A stretch of DNA of 64,000 nt from Pseudomonas sp. PA27(2017). GTDB taxonomy: Bacteria; Pseudomonadota; Gammaproteobacteria; Pseudomonadales; Pseudomonadaceae. Made by a program: the position numbers and the translations under genes. Where the stretch lies: the NCBI RefSeq assembly GCF_001945445.1, contig NZ_MSXW01000061.1:317346-381345 (forward strand). Direction: 5' to 3'. This document shows, piece after piece, positions 26,574-35,878 of this stretch; the first letter of the stretch is position 1; every line of letters begins with the position of its first letter. The notes under the pieces were generated by a model. It did not search any database and was not told the DNA's origin. It was given only the letters and a program-made list of their open reading frames with translations.

Positions 26574-27638
26574 ATGTCCCATCGCTCCTACCGCGTTGCC
26601 CTGAACGGCTATGGCCGCATCGGTCGTTGCGTTTTGCGTGCGCTGCATGAGCGGGCAGGCGAGGCTCGGCTGGAAATCGTCGCGCTCAATGACCTGGCCG
26701 ACCAGGCCAGCATCGAATACCTGACCCGTTTCGACTCCACCCACGGGCGTTTTCCCGGCGAGGTCAAGGTCGCCGGTGACCATCTGCACATCAATGGCAA
26801 GCCGCTCAAGGTGCTGCGCCAGCGCGAGCCCGAGGGCGTCGACTGGCGTGCGCTGGATATCGACCTGTTGCTCGAATGCTCCGGCCAATACACCACGCGC
26901 GAGCAGGCCGAGCGCTTCGTGCGTGCAGGCGCGCCGCGGGTGCTGCTGTCGCAGCCGATGGCCAGCGAGAGCGATGTCGACGCCACGGTGGTGTACGGCG
27001 TCAATCAGCAGTGCCTGACGGGCAGCGAGCGCCTGGTTTCCAACGCATCCTGCACCACCAACTGCGGCGTGCCGCTGCTCAAGCTGCTCGACGAGGCGGT
27101 GGGGCTGCAATACATCTCCATCACCACCATCCACTCGGCGATGAACGATCAGCCGGTGATAGATGCCTATCACGACGAAGACCTGCGCCGTACGCGCTCG
27201 GCCTTCCAGTCGGTGATTCCGGTGTCCACGGGCCTGGCGCGCGGCATCGAACGGCTGCTCCCGGAACTTGCCGGGCGAATCCAGGCCAAAGCCATTCGGG
27301 TGCCGACGGTCAACGTGTCCTGCCTGGATATCACCTTGCAGACCGCCCGCGACACCAGTGCCGAGGAGATCAACCGGATCCTGCGCCAGGCTGCCGAACA
27401 GGGGCCGCTGCAGGGCCTGCTGGCGTACACCGAATTGCCGCACGCCAGTTGCGACTTCAACCATGATCCCCATTCGGCCATCGTCGACGGTAGTCAGACA
27501 CGGGTTTCCGGGCCTCGCCTAGTCAACCTGCTGGCCTGGTTCGACAACGAATGGGGCTTCGCCAATCGTATGCTCGACATGGCCGTGCATTATCTCGATG
27601 CCGCCGCTCACTTATCACCAGCCCCTGTTAAGGACTGA
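26574..27638 (+). CDS. epd: D-erythrose-4-phosphate dehydrogenase (Epd)
   Basis: The 354-aa protein is a GAPDH-family enzyme: NGYGRIGRCVLRAL (NAD site), SNASCTTNC with the catalytic Cys, HSAMNDQPVIDAYH and WFDNEWGFANRM. Lack of the typical GAPDH Pro-Asn signature around the NAD site, together with the place between tkt and pgk, point to Epd rather than GAPDH. Epd oxidises erythrose 4-phosphate to 4-phosphoerythronate for pyridoxal phosphate synthesis. It is separated from pgk by only 4 bp, so the two are co-transcribed. Confidence 0.92.
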   Translation: MSHRSYRVALNGYGRIGRCVLRALHERAGEARLEIVALNDLADQASIEYLTRFDSTHGRFPGEVKVAGDHLHINGKPLKVLRQREPEGVDWRALDIDLLLECSGQYTTREQAERFVRAGAPRVLLSQPMASESDVDATVVYGVNQQCLTGSERLVSNASCTTNCGVPLLKLLDEAVGLQYISITTIHSAMNDQPVIDAYHDEDLRRTRSAFQSVIPVSTGLARGIERLLPELAGRIQAKAIRVPTVNVSCLDITLQTARDTSAEEINRILRQAAEQGPLQGLLAYTELPHASCDFNHDPHSAIVDGSQTRVSGPRLVNLLAWFDNEWGFANRMLDMAVHYLDAAAHLSPAPVKD

Positions 27639-27642
27639 TTCA

Positions 27643-28812
27643 ATGACCCTGAACATCGCGAAAATGGCCGACCTTGATCTGCAAGGTAAGCGCGTGCTGA
27701 TCCGTGAAGACCTCAACGTGCCGGTCAAGGACGGCGTTGTGAAGAGTGATGCGCGCATTCTTGCCGCGCTGCCGACCATCAAGCTGGCCCTGGAAAAAGG
27801 CGCTGCGGTGATGGTCTGCTCGCACCTGGGTCGTCCGACCGAAGGCGAATTCAGCGAAGAGAACAGCCTGGCGCCGGTAGCCGCCTACCTGAGCAAGGCT
27901 CTGGGCCGCGAGGTACCACTGGTCAAGGATTACCTGAACGGTGTCGAACTGAAGGCCGGTGAGCTGGTGCTGTTCGAGAACGTGCGTTTCAACAAGGGCG
28001 AGAAGAAGAACGCCGACGAGCTGGCCCAGCAATACGCCGCCCTGTGCGACGTGTTCGTGATGGACGCCTTCGGTACCGCTCACCGCGCCGAAGGTTCGAC
28101 CCACGGCGTGGCCAAGTTCGCCAAGGTCGCCGCGGCCGGCCCGCTGCTGGCCGCCGAACTGGACGCACTGGGCAAGGCCCTGGGCGCGCCGGCCAAGCCG
28201 ATGGCGGCAATCGTCGCCGGCTCCAAGGTGTCGACCAAGCTGGACGTGTTGAACAGCCTGAGCGGCATCTGCGACCAGCTGATCGTCGGTGGCGGAATCG
28301 CCAACACCTTCCTGGCCGCGGCCGGTTTTCCGGTCGGCAAGTCGCTGTACGAGGCTGATCTGGTCGACACTGCCAAGGCCATCGCCGCCAAGGTCAACGT
28401 GCCGCTGCCGGTCGACGTAGTGGTCGCCAAGGAGTTCTCCGAGTCTGCCGCCGCGACCGTCAAGGCGGTCGCCGATGTGGCCGACGACGACATGATTCTC
28501 GACATCGGCCCGCAAACCGCCAAGCAGTTCGCCGAACTGTTGAAAGCGTCGAAGACCATCCTGTGGAACGGCCCGGTCGGCGTGTTCGAGTTCGATCAGT
28601 TCGGTGAAGGCACCAAGGCCCTGGCTCTGGCCATCGCCGAAAGCCCGGCGTTCTCCATCGCTGGCGGCGGCGACACCCTGGCAGCCATCGACAAGTACGA
28701 CGTTGCCTCGCGCATTTCCTACATCTCCACCGGCGGCGGCGCCTTCCTCGAGTTCGTCGAGGGCAAGGTGCTGCCGGCAGTGGAAATCCTTCAGAAGCGT
28801 GCAGCCGAATAA
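27643..28812 (+). CDS. pgk: Phosphoglycerate kinase
   Basis: The 389-aa enzyme transfers phosphate between 1,3-bisphosphoglycerate and ADP. Seen: GKRVLIREDLNVPVKDG, MVCSHLGRPTEGEF, FENVRFNKGEKKN, DAFGTAHRAEGSTHG, the hinge-side WNGPVGVFEFDQFGEGT and the nucleotide site GGGDTLAAIDKY. The ATG at 27643 has AAGGA upstream and follows the epd stop closely. It has the usual length. Confidence 0.97.
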   Translation: MTLNIAKMADLDLQGKRVLIREDLNVPVKDGVVKSDARILAALPTIKLALEKGAAVMVCSHLGRPTEGEFSEENSLAPVAAYLSKALGREVPLVKDYLNGVELKAGELVLFENVRFNKGEKKNADELAQQYAALCDVFVMDAFGTAHRAEGSTHGVAKFAKVAAAGPLLAAELDALGKALGAPAKPMAAIVAGSKVSTKLDVLNSLSGICDQLIVGGGIANTFLAAAGFPVGKSLYEADLVDTAKAIAAKVNVPLPVDVVVAKEFSESAAATVKAVADVADDDMILDIGPQTAKQFAELLKASKTILWNGPVGVFEFDQFGEGTKALALAIAESPAFSIAGGGDTLAAIDKYDVASRISYISTGGGAFLEFVEGKVLPAVEILQKRAAE

Positions 28813-28926
28813 TCGACGGCAGGCTGTTGGGGTCGGTACGGGCCGTTTTGGTACAGACCCTAAACCTTGGCGGGCCCCGGTGGTCATTAACCTTGTATGG
28901 AAATCAGCCAGCAAGGAGTGACCCCT

Positions 28927-29121
28927 ATGCGTAACGCGGCCGTGGTACTGATGGTATGTGTGGTTCTGGGCGGATGTGCAGGTGGCGGATCGCCTCGCGA
29001 TGATGCTTGCCGTGTCTTGAGCCCGGCGGAAATCGATCTGCCGACCACGCGCGAAGATCAGCGCATCGAAGGGCAGAGCACAGGTGACTCGACGCCGCCT
29101 ATAGGCGAGCAGAACTGCTAA
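28927..29121 (+). CDS. Small lipoprotein of unknown function
   Basis: The 64-aa product has a lipoprotein signal peptide (MRNAAVVLMVCVVLGGC, lipobox LGGC) and a short polar mature part ending GEQNC. An AAGGAG site (28911-28916) sets the start at 28927 rather than 28897. It lies between pgk and the MliC-like gene, 14 bp before the latter. No recognised domain. Confidence 0.78.
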   Translation: MRNAAVVLMVCVVLGGCAGGGSPRDDACRVLSPAEIDLPTTREDQRIEGQSTGDSTPPIGEQNC

Positions 29122-29135
29122 GCAAGGAGACTGCG

Positions 29136-29465
29136 ATGAACCGTTTCAAATACGCTGCTGCATTGCTTGGGCTGGCCATGCTGGCCGGTTGTGCCGGCAA
29201 GGACTACGCCGATAGCCAGCAATGGAATCGCTGGGTCTGTGATAGCCAGGCCGAGGTGTTCTGGCGTTATGCCGACCCGGCTCACGAACAGGTCGATCTG
29301 CGTATGGGCGGCAGCGATGTCGTTCACCGCCTGAGCCTGGAGCCTTCCGGTTCCGGTGAGCTGTACAGCGACGGTACGCTGTCCTTCCATGCCAAGGGCG
29401 AGGAAGGCCTGGTCTACCGCACCGCCAATGACGATTTGCTCGGGCGCGGCTGCAAAGCGCCCTGA
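29136..29465 (+). CDS. MliC-like lipoprotein (putative C-type lysozyme inhibitor)
   Basis: The 109-aa product has a lipobox (LAGC, Cys at 19) followed by a domain of about 80 residues that follows the MliC/YdbJ pattern: WVCDSQAEVFWRY, VDLRMGGSDVVHRL, then LEPSGSGELYSDG, then GEEGLV. MliC proteins are outer-membrane lipoproteins that block C-type lysozyme through the conserved Ser-Gly loop. AAGGAG precedes the ATG. It sits between pgk and fba in the same orientation. The domain match is by eye and moderate. Confidence 0.7.
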   Translation: MNRFKYAAALLGLAMLAGCAGKDYADSQQWNRWVCDSQAEVFWRYADPAHEQVDLRMGGSDVVHRLSLEPSGSGELYSDGTLSFHAKGEEGLVYRTANDDLLGRGCKAP

Positions 29466-29566
29466 ATGACCTGCGAGCGGGCTGCCCCGCTCGCGCAAAC
29501 TTGAATAGCGCCTGCCACTGCGGCAGGCTTGCACGATCAACGAGCCCTATCGGGAGATAGCAAAAC

Positions 29567-30631
29567 ATGGCACTTATCAGCATGCGCCAGATGCTCGACC
29601 ACGCCGCCGAATTCGGCTACGGCGTGCCGGCCTTCAACGTCAACAACCTCGAGCAGATGCGCGCCATCATGGAAGCTGCCGACAAGACCGATTCGCCGGT
29701 CATCGTCCAGGCCTCCGCAGGTGCCCGCAAGTACGCCGGCGCGCCGTTCCTGCGCCACCTGATCCTCGCCGCGATCGAAGAATTCCCGCACATCCCGGTG
29801 TGCATGCACCAGGACCACGGCACCAGCCCTGACGTGTGCCAGCGCTCCATCCAGCTGGGTTTCAGCTCGGTGATGATGGACGGCTCGCTCAAGGAAGACG
29901 GCAAGACTCCCGCCGATTACGACTACAACGTGCGCGTCACCCAACAGACCGTTGCCTTCGCCCACGCCTGCGGCGTTTCGGTCGAAGGTGAGCTGGGCTG
30001 CCTGGGTAGCCTGGAAACCGGCATGGCCGGTGAAGAGGACGGCGTCGGCGCCGAGGGCGTACTCGATCACAGCCAGCTGCTGACCGACCCGGAAGAAGCC
30101 GCAGCTTTCGTCAAGGCCACTCAGGTCGACGCCCTGGCCATCGCCATCGGCACCAGCCACGGCGCCTACAAGTTCACCAAGCCGCCAACCGGCGATGTGC
30201 TGTCCATCGAGCGCATCAAGGAAATCCACAAGCGCATCCCCAACACTCACCTGGTGATGCACGGCTCCAGCTCGGTGCCGCAGGATTGGCTGGCGATCAT
30301 CAATGAGTACGGTGGCGACATCAAGGAAACCTACGGCGTGCCGGTCGAGGAAATCGTCGAAGGCATCAAGTACGGCGTGCGCAAGGTCAATATCGACACC
30401 GACCTGCGTCTGGCCTCCACGGGTGCGATCCGTCGCTTCATGGCGCAGAATCCGGCCGAGTTCGACCCACGCAAATACTTCGCCAAAACCGTGGAAGCCA
30501 TGCGTGACGTCTGCATCGCTCGCTACGAAGCCTTCGGCACCGCCGGTAATGCGTCCAAGATCAAACCGATCTCCCTGGAAGGCATGTTCCAGCGTTACGC
30601 CAAGGGTGAGCTGACCGCCAAGGTCAACTGA
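29567..30631 (+). CDS. fba: Fructose-bisphosphate aldolase, class II
   Basis: The 354-aa zinc-dependent aldolase has GVPAFNVNNLEQMRAIMEAA, the metal and catalytic site MHQDHGTSPDVC, VEGELGCLG, AIAIGTSHGAYKF, VMHGSSSVP and KVNIDTDLRLA. It acts in glycolysis and gluconeogenesis. A GGGAG ribosome site precedes the ATG, and a strong terminator follows. It closes the central-carbon cluster that starts with tkt. Confidence 0.97.
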   Translation: MALISMRQMLDHAAEFGYGVPAFNVNNLEQMRAIMEAADKTDSPVIVQASAGARKYAGAPFLRHLILAAIEEFPHIPVCMHQDHGTSPDVCQRSIQLGFSSVMMDGSLKEDGKTPADYDYNVRVTQQTVAFAHACGVSVEGELGCLGSLETGMAGEEDGVGAEGVLDHSQLLTDPEEAAAFVKATQVDALAIAIGTSHGAYKFTKPPTGDVLSIERIKEIHKRIPNTHLVMHGSSSVPQDWLAIINEYGGDIKETYGVPVEEIVEGIKYGVRKVNIDTDLRLASTGAIRRFMAQNPAEFDPRKYFAKTVEAMRDVCIARYEAFGTAGNASKIKPISLEGMFQRYAKGELTAKVN

Positions 30632-30654
30632 TCCCCGCATCTGGCGATTGCCCC

Positions 30655-30692
30655 GAAAGCCGCCTGCCCGTCGTAATGGGCAGGCGGCTTTC
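30655..30692 (+). terminator. Terminator after fba
   Basis: A 15-bp perfect stem (30655-30669 with 30678-30692) reads GAAAGCCGCCTGCCC on the left arm and ends GGCTTTC, 24 bp after the fba stop. The T-run is short but the stem is very stable. Confidence 0.85.
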
Positions 30693-30849
30693 GTGCATCT
30701 GGCCGGGGCGATTTTGCGGCGGTGTTTTTGCCATGAGTACGCCGTCACGGATGATCATCACTTCACGAAAAACCATGTAAAACTCCTGATCCGCCACCTC
30801 GCAGGCGCTGCGCCATACTGGCGCCTTGTGTTTCAGGATGTTGGCTCCC

Positions 30850-31293
30850 ATGCCTCAAAATTCTCGCCCATGGCTGCCATTCGGCTTGGCCGTGCTGGTT
30901 GCCACCGTGCTCGGCAGCATTGTCCAGACCCAGTTCAACCTCGCCGCCCTGCAACAGCTCGGTGCCGATATTCCTCCAGGCATTCGCTTGAAAACCACGG
31001 CCCATGATCTGCTGGGGTTCAGCCCCACGCTCGCGGCCCTGGTGGTCGCAGCCTTCCTCGTTGCCTTGCCGCTGACTGCATGGCTGGCGCCCGCTCGGGG
31101 TGCGTTGCGCTGGCTGGCCTTTCTGCTCGCTGGTGCCCTGGCCATGCTGCTGGCACTGATCTTCACTAATGCGGTGGCGCCGATGCCGACCTTGATCGGC
31201 GCCAATCGCACCCTGGCCGGGACGCTGGCGCTGATGCTCTGCGGCAGTCTGGGCAGCCTGGTGTTCGCACGTTTCAGCGGCGGCGCCCGATGA
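30850..31293 (+). CDS. Small inner-membrane protein of unknown function
   Basis: The 147-aa protein has four predicted membrane segments: about 8-27 (FGLAVLVATVLGSIV), 57-77, 84-105 and 117-138. It has an exposed loop after the first helix. I do not recognise the family. The ATG at 30850 is used because AGGA lies at the right distance; alternatives are at 30826 and 30838. Its stop overlaps the start of the PQQ-type dehydrogenase by 4 bp, so the two are coupled. It may be a membrane partner for that periplasmic enzyme, but this is inference. Confidence 0.7.
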   Translation: MPQNSRPWLPFGLAVLVATVLGSIVQTQFNLAALQQLGADIPPGIRLKTTAHDLLGFSPTLAALVVAAFLVALPLTAWLAPARGALRWLAFLLAGALAMLLALIFTNAVAPMPTLIGANRTLAGTLALMLCGSLGSLVFARFSGGAR

Positions 31294-32408
31294 TGGTCGC
31301 TTCTAAAATCAAGGGTGTGATGGTGAAAGCTGTCTTGCTGATCGTGGGAATCTGCGCGAGTGCGCTGGCCCACGCCGATTACCGTATCGAAACCGTTACT
31401 GGCGGGCTGGCACATCCCTGGTCCCTGGCATTTTTGCCGGATGGGCGCATGCTGGTGACCGAGCGTACCGGGCAGCTGCGCCTGATCGATGCTCAGGGGC
31501 AGCTTCAGGCCGAGCCGGTCAGTGGGTTGCCGACACCCTTCGTAGCCACTCAGGCGGGATTGATGGAGGTGGCGCTGGACCCGCATTTTGCCAGCGATCC
31601 GTGGATCTATCTCAGCTACGCCCATGGCGAGTTCGATGCCAACAACACGCGGCTGGCCCGCGCTCGCCTGGTCGACGACGAGCTGCGCGATTTCCAGGTG
31701 TTGTTCACCGCCCAGCCGGCCAAGGCGGGCGCCTCGCACTATGGCGGTCGGATCGTCTTCCTTCCGGACGACACCCTGCTACTGACCCTGGGCGATGGTT
31801 TCGACCAGCGTGAGCAGGCGCAGAACCCGGCCAACCATCTGGGCAAGACGGTGCGTTTGAACCGCGACGGCAGCGTTCCGCAAGACAACCCGCTGCGTGG
31901 TCAGCCAGGCGCTGCCGAGGAAATCTACAGCCTGGGGCACCGCAACATCCAGGGCGCCGTCTACGATCGCCAGCACGAGCGCCTGTACATCCACGAGCAC
32001 GGCCCCAAAGGGGGGGACGAGCTGAACCTGCTGAAGCCCGGTGGCAACTACGGCTGGCCGCTGACTTCCTTTGGCATCGATTACACCGGCGCGATGGTCA
32101 CGCCGTTCACCGAGCTGCCGGGTTACCTGCCACCGGAGCTGCACTGGACGCCGTCGGTCGCGCCCTCCGGATTGGCGCTCTATACCGGTGACCGCTTCCC
32201 GCACTGGAAGGGCGATCTGTTCGTTTCCACGCTGGCCGAAAAGAGCGTGCGCCGGGTGCGGCTCGACGGGGGGCGCTTGGCGGGCGAGGACATCCTCTTC
32301 GAGGAGCTCGAGGAGCGCATACGTGGCGTCTACGACGGTCCGGACGGTGCCCTCTACCTGCTGACCGACAGCGCCGATGGCCGCCTGTTGCGCGTGGTAC
32401 CGCTGTAA
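31290..32408 (+). CDS. PQQ-dependent aldose sugar dehydrogenase-like (YliI/Asd) secreted beta-propeller
   Basis: The 372-aa protein has an N-terminal signal peptide (about residues 10-29, cut after ALAHA) and a six-bladed propeller of the soluble glucose dehydrogenase type: GLAHPWSLAFLPDGRMLVTER, GLMEVALDPHF, SHYGGRIVFLPDDTLLLTLGDG, SLGHRNIQGAVYD, HEHGPKGGDELN and GGNYGWPL. These match the catalytic His and Arg and the Ca/PQQ-binding loops of YliI. It oxidises aldoses in the periplasm; the substrate is unknown. It is coupled to the membrane protein gene upstream. Confidence 0.88.
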   Translation: MMVASKIKGVMVKAVLLIVGICASALAHADYRIETVTGGLAHPWSLAFLPDGRMLVTERTGQLRLIDAQGQLQAEPVSGLPTPFVATQAGLMEVALDPHFASDPWIYLSYAHGEFDANNTRLARARLVDDELRDFQVLFTAQPAKAGASHYGGRIVFLPDDTLLLTLGDGFDQREQAQNPANHLGKTVRLNRDGSVPQDNPLRGQPGAAEEIYSLGHRNIQGAVYDRQHERLYIHEHGPKGGDELNLLKPGGNYGWPLTSFGIDYTGAMVTPFTELPGYLPPELHWTPSVAPSGLALYTGDRFPHWKGDLFVSTLAEKSVRRVRLDGGRLAGEDILFEELEERIRGVYDGPDGALYLLTDSADGRLLRVVPL

Positions 32409-32455
32409 TCGGGTGGGGCATAATGGGCTGCCTCAGCCACCTCTGCCATGCCGCC

Positions 32456-32962
32456 ATGACGCCGCTCAAGTACCTCCAGGGTTACCCCGCCTCGCTACAG
32501 GAGCAGGTTCGCCAGATGATCGCGGGTGAGCGCCTGGGCGATTACCTGGCGCAACGTTACCAGGGCCGCCACGCGATTCAGAGTGACAAGGCTCTGTATG
32601 CCTATGTGATGGCGCTCAAACAGGAGCACCTGAAGAATGCGCCGGCCATCGACAAGGTGCTGTTCGACAATCGCCTCGACCTGACCCACCGTGCTCTCGG
32701 CTTGCATACCACCATCTCCCGAGTGCAGGGCGGCAAGCTCAAGGCCAAGAAGGAGATTCGCGTCGCTTCGCTGTTTCGCGAAGCGGCGCCGCAGTTCCTG
32801 CAGATGATCGTGGTGCACGAGCTGGCGCACCTGAAGGAAAGCGATCACAACAAGGCGTTCTACAAGCTCTGCGAATACATGCTGCCGGACTACCAGCAGC
32901 TGGAGTTCGACCTGCGCCTGTACCTGACCTGGCGTGACCTGCAGGCCGGTGCGCTGGCCTGA
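32456..32962 (+). CDS. YgjP-like metal-dependent hydrolase
   Basis: The 168-aa protein has the zinc-peptidase-like motif MIVVHELAHLKESDHNKAFY (HELAH with a downstream His) and the C-terminal QLEFDLRLYLTWRDL, both as in E. coli YgjP. The family is WLM/SprT-like and the in vivo substrate is not certain. I used the ATG at 32456; an upstream ATG at 32423 overlaps a non-conserved segment. It is convergent, 2 bp from the GreA/B-like gene. Confidence 0.85.
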   Translation: MTPLKYLQGYPASLQEQVRQMIAGERLGDYLAQRYQGRHAIQSDKALYAYVMALKQEHLKNAPAIDKVLFDNRLDLTHRALGLHTTISRVQGGKLKAKKEIRVASLFREAAPQFLQMIVVHELAHLKESDHNKAFYKLCEYMLPDYQQLEFDLRLYLTWRDLQAGALA

Positions 32963-32964
32963 GC

Positions 32965-33447
32965 TCAGTAGGCTTCGATGATCTCGTGGTGCTGCGAGCG
33001 GCCGGCAACGGTCAGCTCGACCTCGTCACCGACACGCCGCCCGAGCAGGCGCTGGCCTAGCGGTGCATCGGGGCTCAGCACGAGAATCGTGCGCTGCTTG
33101 TCTTGCACCTTGATTGCCGCTCCCTCCGGGCCGAGAAACAGCCATTGCCGCTGGTCGTTCTCGTCGGCCAGCAGCACCAGGCTGGTCAGTCGAATACCTT
33201 GGGCATCGTCATAGGCGCGCACCTGCAACTGGCGCCAGACGCGCAGGCGCAGGCCGATCTCTTCCACGCGTCGAGCCTGCCCGGCTGCCAGATAGGCAGC
33301 CTCCAGCCCAAGGGTGTCGTATTTGTTCTCGGCAACATTCTCTTCGTGAGTGGCCGTTTCATGGGCGAACCGCGCCGCCTGTTCGGCGGCCTGCAGTTCG
33401 ACACCGAGGTGCTCGATCACCTGCTGCACGATGGGTTGCTTGTCCAT
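32965..33447 (-). CDS. GreA/GreB-family transcription factor
   Basis: The 160-aa protein has an N-terminal helical part with ATHEENVAENKYDTLGLEA, an acidic tip like that of Gre factors, and a C-terminal FKBP-like domain (VLSPDAPLGQRLLGRRVGDEVEL, where PLGxxLxGxxxGD is the Gre_A/B signature). Such proteins enter the RNA polymerase secondary channel. It starts 5 bp after the stop of the yccS-like gene, so the two share a transcript. Whether it cleaves backtracked RNA or only binds polymerase cannot be told. Confidence 0.85.
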   Translation of the reverse strand: MDKQPIVQQVIEHLGVELQAAEQAARFAHETATHEENVAENKYDTLGLEAAYLAAGQARRVEEIGLRLRVWRQLQVRAYDDAQGIRLTSLVLLADENDQRQWLFLGPEGAAIKVQDKQRTILVLSPDAPLGQRLLGRRVGDEVELTVAGRSQHHEIIEAY

Positions 33448-33452
33448 GGCGA

Positions 33453-35642
33453 TCAGACTCCGCTTACCGGCTTTTCGCGGTTCTTGAGCAGGTGCGCTGC
33501 CAGCGTGCGCAGCGGGCCGAGCTGTCGGGCGATCAGCGAGAGCTGGGTTTGCACCAGGCGCTGGGCGTCGTCCAGATCTTCGGGCATCTGTTCCAGGCAA
33601 CTGGCGAGGTGCTCTTCATGATCGCTCTGGATCACGACGGGTGTCTGTTCGCTGAGGCCGCGGGCAATCTCGTCGAGGCTGTCGGCCAAGCGCAGGGCAC
33701 TGGCCGGCAGCTCGTTCTGCTCGTCGGCCAGCAGGGCTTCGCCGCGGTGCGCGCCCAGGCCCGACAGGTAGCTGAGCAGGGTGTGGGAGAGCACCAGGAA
33801 GCGGAAGCCGATATCCGCCTCCTTACGAAAATGCCCGGGCTCCATCAGCATGTTGCCCAGGGTGGTCGACAGCGCCGCGTCGGCGTTGTGGGCGTTGCGC
33901 CGGGCCAGGCGATAGGCGAGGTCGTCGCGCTTACCTTCGGCGTACTGACGCATGATCTGCCGCAAGTAGGTGCTGTTGCAGCTCAGGGTGTTGGCCACCA
34001 CGCGATTGAGCCTGCGGCCCTGCCAGTCCGGCAGGATCAGGAACACCGCCAGGCCGGCGATCAGGCTGCCGAGCAGGGTATCGAACAGGCGCGGCAGGAT
34101 CAGCCCGTAGCCGTCGCCCACCTGGTTGAAGCAGAACAGCACCAGCAGGGTGATCGCTGCCGTGGCCACGGTGTAGCGGCTGGAGCGGGTGGCGAAGAAC
34201 ACCACGCCGGCGGCGACGGCGAAGAAGGCCTGGATCAGCTGCGCCGGAAACAGGTCGATCAGCGCCCAGCCCAGCAGCAGGCCCAGCACGGTGCCGACGA
34301 TGCGCTGCACCAGCTTCATGCGCGTGGCGCCATAGTTGGGTTGGCAGACGAACAGGGTGGTCAGCAGGATCCAGTAGCCCTGGGTCGGGTGAATCCAGTG
34401 CAGCACGCCGTAACCGGCAGCCAGGGCGATGGACAGGCGCAGGGCATGGCGGAACAGCAGCGACGTGGGGGTGAGCTGCAGACGGATGCGCTCCCACACA
34501 TCGCGCAGCGACTGCGGCTCGCGGTCGAGCAGCGAGCTGTCCTGCTCCTCGGCCAGGGCATCGGGGTTGCTGGCACTGCTGAGCAGGCGGTCTAGCGTAC
34601 CGAGATTGCCGGCCAGGGCGCCGAGCGAGCGCAGCAGGTGTTTCCAGGCCGGGTTGCTCTGGATGCGCAGGTGTTCCAGAGATGCTTGCAGGTCGGCCTG
34701 GGCCTGGCTGTAATGCTCGCCATACTCGAACGGCTGGCGCAGCTCGATGGCCTGGGCCAGGGCATGGCAGGCCTTGCCGTGCAGGCGCAGCAGGCGCTGG
34801 CAGCGGAACATCACGTCGCTATGGAAAAAGGCTTCGGCCAGGGCGTTGTAAGGGTAGTGCGAGGAGCTGGCGCGCTCGTGGATGTCCTGGGCGAGAAAAT
34901 ACAGTTTCAGGTAGCGGCTGACCTTTGGGCCGGGACGCCCATTGCCGACCCGGTGCAGGATGATTTCCTTGGTCGCGTTGAGCGCCGCCACCACCCTGCC
35001 ATTCTGCTTGGCCAGATCCAGCCGCCGTGCTTCCACGTCCAGCTGGCGCAGCGGCTCGAACAGCGCGGCCTTGAGCTTGAGGTACAGGCCCAGCTCACGA
35101 AACAGTCGGGCCAGGCTCTGTTGCACCGGTTGGTGGGCGAACAAGGCATGCCAGAGCACCGAGAGCACACCGTACCAGGCGGCGCCCGCCACCAGCAGCA
35201 GCGGCTCCAGCCACAGCCCGGCTACGCCGCCGCGCTGTTCCACGCCGATCATGCTGTACACCGCCAGAATCAGCGTGGCCGAACCGAGCGTGGCGAAGCG
35301 TTCGCCCAGGGCGCCGAGCATGGTCAGGGCAAAGGCCGACAGCGCCAGGGCACTGACGAACAGCCAGGGATAGGGGAACAGGAGCTCGACCGTATACGCC
35401 GCGGCACTGAAGCACCCCAGGGTGACCAGCAACGCGGTGAGCCGGCCCTGCCAACTGTCGTCGGTTTCCGCCAGGGCGCTGGCGATCACGCCGAGAAACA
35501 GTGGAATCAGGCTGTGCATCCAGCCCTGATGCCAGCACAGCGCCAGACTGCCGCCCAGGGCAATGAACACCCGAAGGCTGTAGCTGAACTTGTCCAATGC
35601 CCAGAGGCGACGCAGCGAGTGGCGCAAAGAGGGGGACGGCAT
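33453..35642 (-). CDS. YccS/YhfK-family inner-membrane transporter-like protein
   Basis: The 729-aa protein has two sets of about five to six membrane helices (roughly 20-165 and 395-520), each followed by a cytoplasmic helical domain, as in the YccS (FUSC-like, aromatic acid exporter) family. Seen: SYSLRVFIALGGSLALCW, FRHALRLSIALAAGYGVLHW, YWILLTTLFVCQPNYGATRM and QRIVGTVLGLLLGWALI, the conserved core of the second half. The exported substrate is unknown. The ATG at 35640-35642 gives the family length. It is first in an operon with the Gre-like gene. Confidence 0.88.
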   Translation of the reverse strand: MPSPSLRHSLRRLWALDKFSYSLRVFIALGGSLALCWHQGWMHSLIPLFLGVIASALAETDDSWQGRLTALLVTLGCFSAAAYTVELLFPYPWLFVSALALSAFALTMLGALGERFATLGSATLILAVYSMIGVEQRGGVAGLWLEPLLLVAGAAWYGVLSVLWHALFAHQPVQQSLARLFRELGLYLKLKAALFEPLRQLDVEARRLDLAKQNGRVVAALNATKEIILHRVGNGRPGPKVSRYLKLYFLAQDIHERASSSHYPYNALAEAFFHSDVMFRCQRLLRLHGKACHALAQAIELRQPFEYGEHYSQAQADLQASLEHLRIQSNPAWKHLLRSLGALAGNLGTLDRLLSSASNPDALAEEQDSSLLDREPQSLRDVWERIRLQLTPTSLLFRHALRLSIALAAGYGVLHWIHPTQGYWILLTTLFVCQPNYGATRMKLVQRIVGTVLGLLLGWALIDLFPAQLIQAFFAVAAGVVFFATRSSRYTVATAAITLLVLFCFNQVGDGYGLILPRLFDTLLGSLIAGLAVFLILPDWQGRRLNRVVANTLSCNSTYLRQIMRQYAEGKRDDLAYRLARRNAHNADAALSTTLGNMLMEPGHFRKEADIGFRFLVLSHTLLSYLSGLGAHRGEALLADEQNELPASALRLADSLDEIARGLSEQTPVVIQSDHEEHLASCLEQMPEDLDDAQRLVQTQLSLIARQLGPLRTLAAHLLKNREKPVSGV

Positions 35643-35878
35643 CCGGATCGCGACCTTTAGGGAAAATGACTGACACGCTGCTCAACGCGGCGTTTCGATT
35701 GTGCCTTGCCTGCATCGTTCAGTGCGAGAGGCCGATTGCGCATTCGAAGCGCATGCTGGACGCCGCCCCCGTCCGGTGGGTCACCGCGGCTGAACTCTGC
35801 GCGCGGGGCCTTGCTCCAAGATTCATGCACCGCCCGCCGGCGCAGGCAGGCCCCGCCATCACTCGACAGGAGCGCCCC

